In this document: positions 61,542-64,000 of the stretch, piece by piece
Layout of the letters: the number at the start of each line of letters is the position of its first letter
Numbering within the stretch: the stretch's first letter is position 1
From: Spirochaetaceae bacterium
GTDB taxonomy: Bacteria > Myxococcota_A > UBA9160 > UBA4427
Direction of reading: 5' to 3'
Assembly (NCBI GenBank): GCA_020632655.1
Contig: JACKFD010000004.1
Span: 124,001 to 188,000, forward strand
DNA length: 64,000 nucleotides
The notes under the pieces: model-generated
The model's database searches: none
The model's input: only the letters and a program-made list of their open reading frames with translations
What the model was told of the DNA's origin: nothing
Made by a program: the position numbers and the translations under genes

Positions 61542-62123
61542 TCAGGCCGCCGCGCGACCCGCCGGATGCAGCCGCACGAGCGTCTCGACGAGCTGCCCGG
61601 GCTCGGCCCGCTTCCGATCCTCGAGCCACCAGAGCAGCATCCCCACCTCCATCGCGAGGTAGGCCCGCGCGCCGAGCTCGGGATCGAGGCGCGGGTCCAC
61701 GCGCCCGCGGCTCTGCAGCCGCCGCAACGCATTCGCGAGCGGCCGCGCCGACTCGGTCACGACCGGGCCGTGATGCCCGGCCCCGGCGCGCTCGCGACCG
61801 AAGGTGACCCGGTAGGCCTCGGGATGCGCGGCGGCGAAGCCGACCGCCGCCTCGATCGAGCCCCGCACCTGTGCGGCCGGGTCCGGTCCCGCCCCCTCGA
61901 GCGCCGCGACCCGGGCCGCGCGCACGCCGGCGAGGGTGCGCAGCTCGAGCTCCCGGAGCAGGGCGTACTTGTCGGGGAAGTGGTTGTAGAAGGTGCCGAT
62001 TCCGACCTTGGCCCGTTTTGCGATCGTGTTCGAATTGACGCGCTCCATGCCGCGCTGGGCGAAGAGGGAGAGCCCGGCGGCGAGCAGTCGGTCCCGGGCG
62101 TCCTCGAGCTTGGGTCTGGGCAT
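61542..62123 (-). CDS. TetR-family transcriptional regulator
   Basis: 193 aa. The N-terminal HTH is typical: KLEDARDRLLAAGLSLFAQR, GMERVNSNTIAKRAKVGIGT and FYNHFPDKYALLRELELRTL. The C-terminal ligand domain (VRGSIEAAVGFAAAHPEAYR, AYLAMEVGMLLWWLEDRK) is variable, as in other members, and looks like the AcrR/TetR_C_33 type that senses acyl-CoA or hydrophobic ligands. It would repress nearby or distant genes. The divergent gene is the cytidylyltransferase, 275 bases away; the gap holds no gene. Confidence 0.92.
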   Translation of the reverse strand: MPRPKLEDARDRLLAAGLSLFAQRGMERVNSNTIAKRAKVGIGTFYNHFPDKYALLRELELRTLAGVRAARVAALEGAGPDPAAQVRGSIEAAVGFAAAHPEAYRVTFGRERAGAGHHGPVVTESARPLANALRRLQSRGRVDPRLDPELGARAYLAMEVGMLLWWLEDRKRAEPGQLVETLVRLHPAGRAAA

Positions 62124-62398
62124 GGCCTGGGCCTTTTGGATGGATCTATCAGTTCGGGAGTCCAGACGGGCGAGTGGTCTTGATTCGGGAATCGGATTGG
62201 TGTCGGGGTCCGATCGCCGGGTCGAATTGTCGAGATGGATCGATCGCTTTCGAGTCTAGCGGCCGCGGGCCCGGATCCCGCTGCGAATCTGCGCAATTTC
62301 TGCGCGCGTTCTGCCGATAGCGGACCCGTTTCCCGACCCGACGGTCGGCGAGGCGGAGCCGGTCGGGCGAGTGCGGAGCGACGGCAGGGGAGCGCGCG

Positions 62399-63145
62399 TT
62401 GGGCAGGACGATCGGGATCATCCAGGCGCGCATGGGCTCCGAGCGCCTGCCGGGCAAGATCCTGGCGCCGCTGGCCGGACGGCCGATGCTGGCGCTGCTG
62501 GCGGCGCGGGTCCGGCCGGCGCGGGTCGACGAGTGGTGGCTCGCGACGAGCACCCTCTCCTCGGACGACGTGACGGCGGCCTGGGGCTCCGAGCTCGGGC
62601 TGCGGGTCTACCGCGGCGATGCGACGAACGTCCTCTCGCGCTTCCTGGCCGTGGCCGACGCGACCGAGGCCGAGTGGCTCGTGCGCGTCACCGCCGACAA
62701 CCCCTTCCTCGACGCCCCGCCGATCGATGCGCTGCTCGACGCGCGGGACGCGAGTGGCGCCGCGAAGCGGGCCGACAAGCTCGCGCTCGCCGGCGCCCTG
62801 CCGCTCGGGTACGGGGCCGAGCTCGTGCGGGCCGATGCGCTCGCCCGCGCCGCCCACGAGATCCCCGCCTCCGCCCCGCACCATCGCGTCCACGTCACGA
62901 GCTGGCTCGCCGTACACGGCGCCGTCCACGGGGTCGCAGCACCGGCGGACTGGCCGGCGCGGGCCGAGTGGCGATGGACCGTCGACACGCCGGAGGACCT
63001 CGCGATGGCGCGCCAAGCGTACCGCGGACTCGGCGAGCGCGCGGCGACGATCGACTACCGCGAGCTGGTCGCGCGACTCGACGCGCAGCCGGGCATCCCG
63101 GCGATCAACGCGCACGTCGCGCAGAAGCGTGTGGAAGAAGGATGA
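62399..63145 (+). CDS. SpsF-like cytidylyltransferase family protein
   Basis: 248 aa from TTG 62399, with an AGGGGAG ribosome site 8 bases upstream. The sugar-nucleotidyltransferase fold begins TIGIIQARMGSERLPGKILA with the G-x-x-R-x-x-x-K signature. LLAARVRPARVDEWWLATST, DATNVLSRFLAVADATEAEW and LVRVTADNPFLDAPPIDALL with the metal Asp follow. WRWTVDTPEDLAMARQAYRG closes it. It resembles SpsF and related CMP-sugar synthetases of surface polysaccharides (NeuA/KdsB relatives). The activated sugar is unknown. Its stop overlaps a mini-ORF leading to the SDR gene. Confidence 0.86.
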   Translation: MGRTIGIIQARMGSERLPGKILAPLAGRPMLALLAARVRPARVDEWWLATSTLSSDDVTAAWGSELGLRVYRGDATNVLSRFLAVADATEAEWLVRVTADNPFLDAPPIDALLDARDASGAAKRADKLALAGALPLGYGAELVRADALARAAHEIPASAPHHRVHVTSWLAVHGAVHGVAAPADWPARAEWRWTVDTPEDLAMARQAYRGLGERAATIDYRELVARLDAQPGIPAINAHVAQKRVEEG

Positions 63146-63186
63146 GCGCCGCCAGCATGCAGGGGCTCTCGGTGGAGGAAGGATGA
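63142..63186 (+). other. 14-codon mini-ORF between spsF-like and SDR genes
   Basis: MSAASMQGLSVEEG follows ATG 63142, which overlaps the cytidylyltransferase stop (ATGA). It ends TGA 63184-63186, again inside an ATGA. The words GTGGAAGAAGGATGAG (63131-63146) and GTGGAGGAAGGATGAG (63172-63187) are a near-duplicate 41 bases apart, so the mini-ORF may come from a short duplication of the gene end. Whether it is translated is not known. Confidence 0.35.
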
Positions 63187-63224
63187 GGCGTACGGCCGAA
63201 CGGACACGGCGGGAGCGCGAATGA
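63183..63224 (+). other. 13-codon basic mini-ORF overlapping the SDR start
   Basis: ATG 63183 starts MRRTAERTRRERE, ending TGA 63222-63224, whose ATGA overlaps the SDR start at 63221. It is strongly basic. Together with the upstream mini-ORF it makes a chain of three ATGA overlaps, which could carry ribosomes from the cytidylyltransferase to the SDR. It may also simply be leader sequence. Confidence 0.3.
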
Positions 63225-64000
63225 GATCGACGATCGATGGCATCGATCCCGCTGCCTTCGCCGGCATGGGCATCGGCGTGAGCGGGGGCGGCACGCACCT
63301 CGGTCGCGCGATCGCGCTCGGCCTCGCCGCAGCCGGCGCGACCGTCGTCGTCTTCGGGCGCCGCGCCGAGCCGCTCGAAGAGACCGCCGAGCTCGCCGCC
63401 GGCGCCCGCGGCGTCGTGATCCCCGAGATCGCCGACCAGCATCGCGACGACGACCTCGCCCGCGTACTCGAGCGCATCGAGCGCGAGGCCGGCCACGTCG
63501 GCGGCTGGGTCAACAACGCCTACGGCGGCCCGAGCTCGCCCTTCCTCGAGCTCGACCGCGACGCCGTCGAGCGCTCGGTCGAGAGCGCGCTGGCCGACGT
63601 GATCCTCGCGACGGAGGCCGCAGCAAGGCGCATGGTCGCGTCGGGCAAGGGCGGCGCGATCGTGAACGTCGCCTCGATGTACGGACTCGTCTCGCCCCAG
63701 CCCGACACCTACGCGCGTCACCCGCAATTCCACAACCCGCCTGCCTACGGCGCCGCCAAGGCCGGCGTCATCGAGTTCACGCGTTATGCGGCGTGTCATC
63801 TCGCCCGCGACGGCGTGCGCGTGAACTGCGTGAGTCCGGGCCCCTTCCCGACGGACGAAGTACAGCGCGAGCGGGGCTTCGTCGAAGAGCTCGAGCGACG
63901 CGTGCCCCTCGGCCGGATCGGCCGCGCGTGGGAGCTGGCGGGGCCCGTGGCCTTCCTGCTCTCGCCGATGGCGAGCTTCGTGACCGGACACAACCTGGTC
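63221..64000 (+). CDS. SDR-family oxidoreductase (3' end outside window)
   Basis: 260 codons from ATG 63221 run to the window edge without a stop. Classical SDR: FAGMGIGVSGGGTHLGRAIA holds the TGxxxGxG-like NAD(P) loop (here VSGGGTHLG), then VVVFGRRAEPLEETAELAAG, GGWVNNAYGGPSSPFLEL with the NNAYG motif, GGAIVNVASMYGLVSPQP with the Ser, and PPAYGAAKAGVIEFTRYAAC with the YxxxK. DGVRVNCVSPGPFPTDE and FLLSPMASFVTGHNL are typical of the end. It probably acts on a sugar or polyol of the same surface pathway as the cytidylyltransferase (inference). The missing end should be short. Confidence 0.88.
   Translation, partial: MRSTIDGIDPAAFAGMGIGVSGGGTHLGRAIALGLAAAGATVVVFGRRAEPLEETAELAAGARGVVIPEIADQHRDDDLARVLERIEREAGHVGGWVNNAYGGPSSPFLELDRDAVERSVESALADVILATEAAARRMVASGKGGAIVNVASMYGLVSPQPDTYARHPQFHNPPAYGAAKAGVIEFTRYAACHLARDGVRVNCVSPGPFPTDEVQRERGFVEELERRVPLGRIGRAWELAGPVAFLLSPMASFVTGHNLV

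Overview
The window is high-GC bacterial DNA with dense, mostly short-gapped genes on both strands. The lineage is not named by any rRNA here. Three PEP-CTERM sorting signals, thrombospondin type 3 / dockerin-like secreted proteins, a TIGR03790-like protein, many acyl-CoA dehydrogenases and an aerobic steroid-type meta-cleavage cluster together suggest an uncultured Myxococcota- or other deltaproteobacteria-like organism. That placement is inference. I see no tRNA, rRNA, CRISPR array, transposase or prophage.

Layout. 1-5 kb: end of an unknown gene, an acyl-CoA dehydrogenase (ACAD), a secreted beta-helix PEP-CTERM protein, and a dual-HTH LuxR regulator coupled to a 64-aa protein. 5-8.3 kb: a large ATPase/TPR/BTAD regulator. 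8.4-16.8 kb: lipid and CoA-type enzymes on both strands (ACAD, VOC protein, amidohydrolase, thioesterase, SDR, phosphatase, YkgJ, SnoaL-like, cupin), interrupted by a 476-bp near-palindromic gene-free element at 9622-10097. 17-25.6 kb: AI-2E permease, VOC protein, RlmE, a small operon with NrtS, a metallophosphoesterase, a lone rplC, and an isocitrate dehydrogenase. 25.6-33.7 kb: a minus-strand operon running from a clear sigma70-type promoter through hsaC, hsaA, hsaG, hsaF, hsaD and hsaE to a DUF3604 lipoprotein. It would cleave a catecholic steroid (or similar) ring and carry the dienoate to pyruvate and an acyl-CoA. HsaB is not in the window. 33.8-38.7 kb: two tandem Lrp/AsnC regulators and a phosphodiesterase-GT2-GT4 operon.

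38.8-52.7 kb is the most interesting region. A PEP-CTERM/discoidin-like protein faces a tightly overlapping plus-strand operon. That operon encodes a PEP-CTERM module read in frame into a thrombospondin-type-3 protein, a TpsA-like FHA exoprotein, its TpsB outer-membrane transporter, and an exported TPR-CHAT (caspase-like) protease. Convergent to it lie an ECF sigma factor and a membrane-anchored DUF928 protein shaped like an anti-sigma factor. I propose that these form one surface-export and proteolysis module under ECF control.

53-64 kb: mfd, a CheX-like protein, a visibly lower-GC segment carrying one TIGR03790-like secreted protein, a TetR regulator, an SpsF-like cytidylyltransferase linked through two mini-ORFs to an SDR cut by the window end. 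Two short tandem-repeat arrays, 42 bp x4 at 16816 and 34 bp x2.3 at 52828, lie in promoter-side gaps and share a core sequence.
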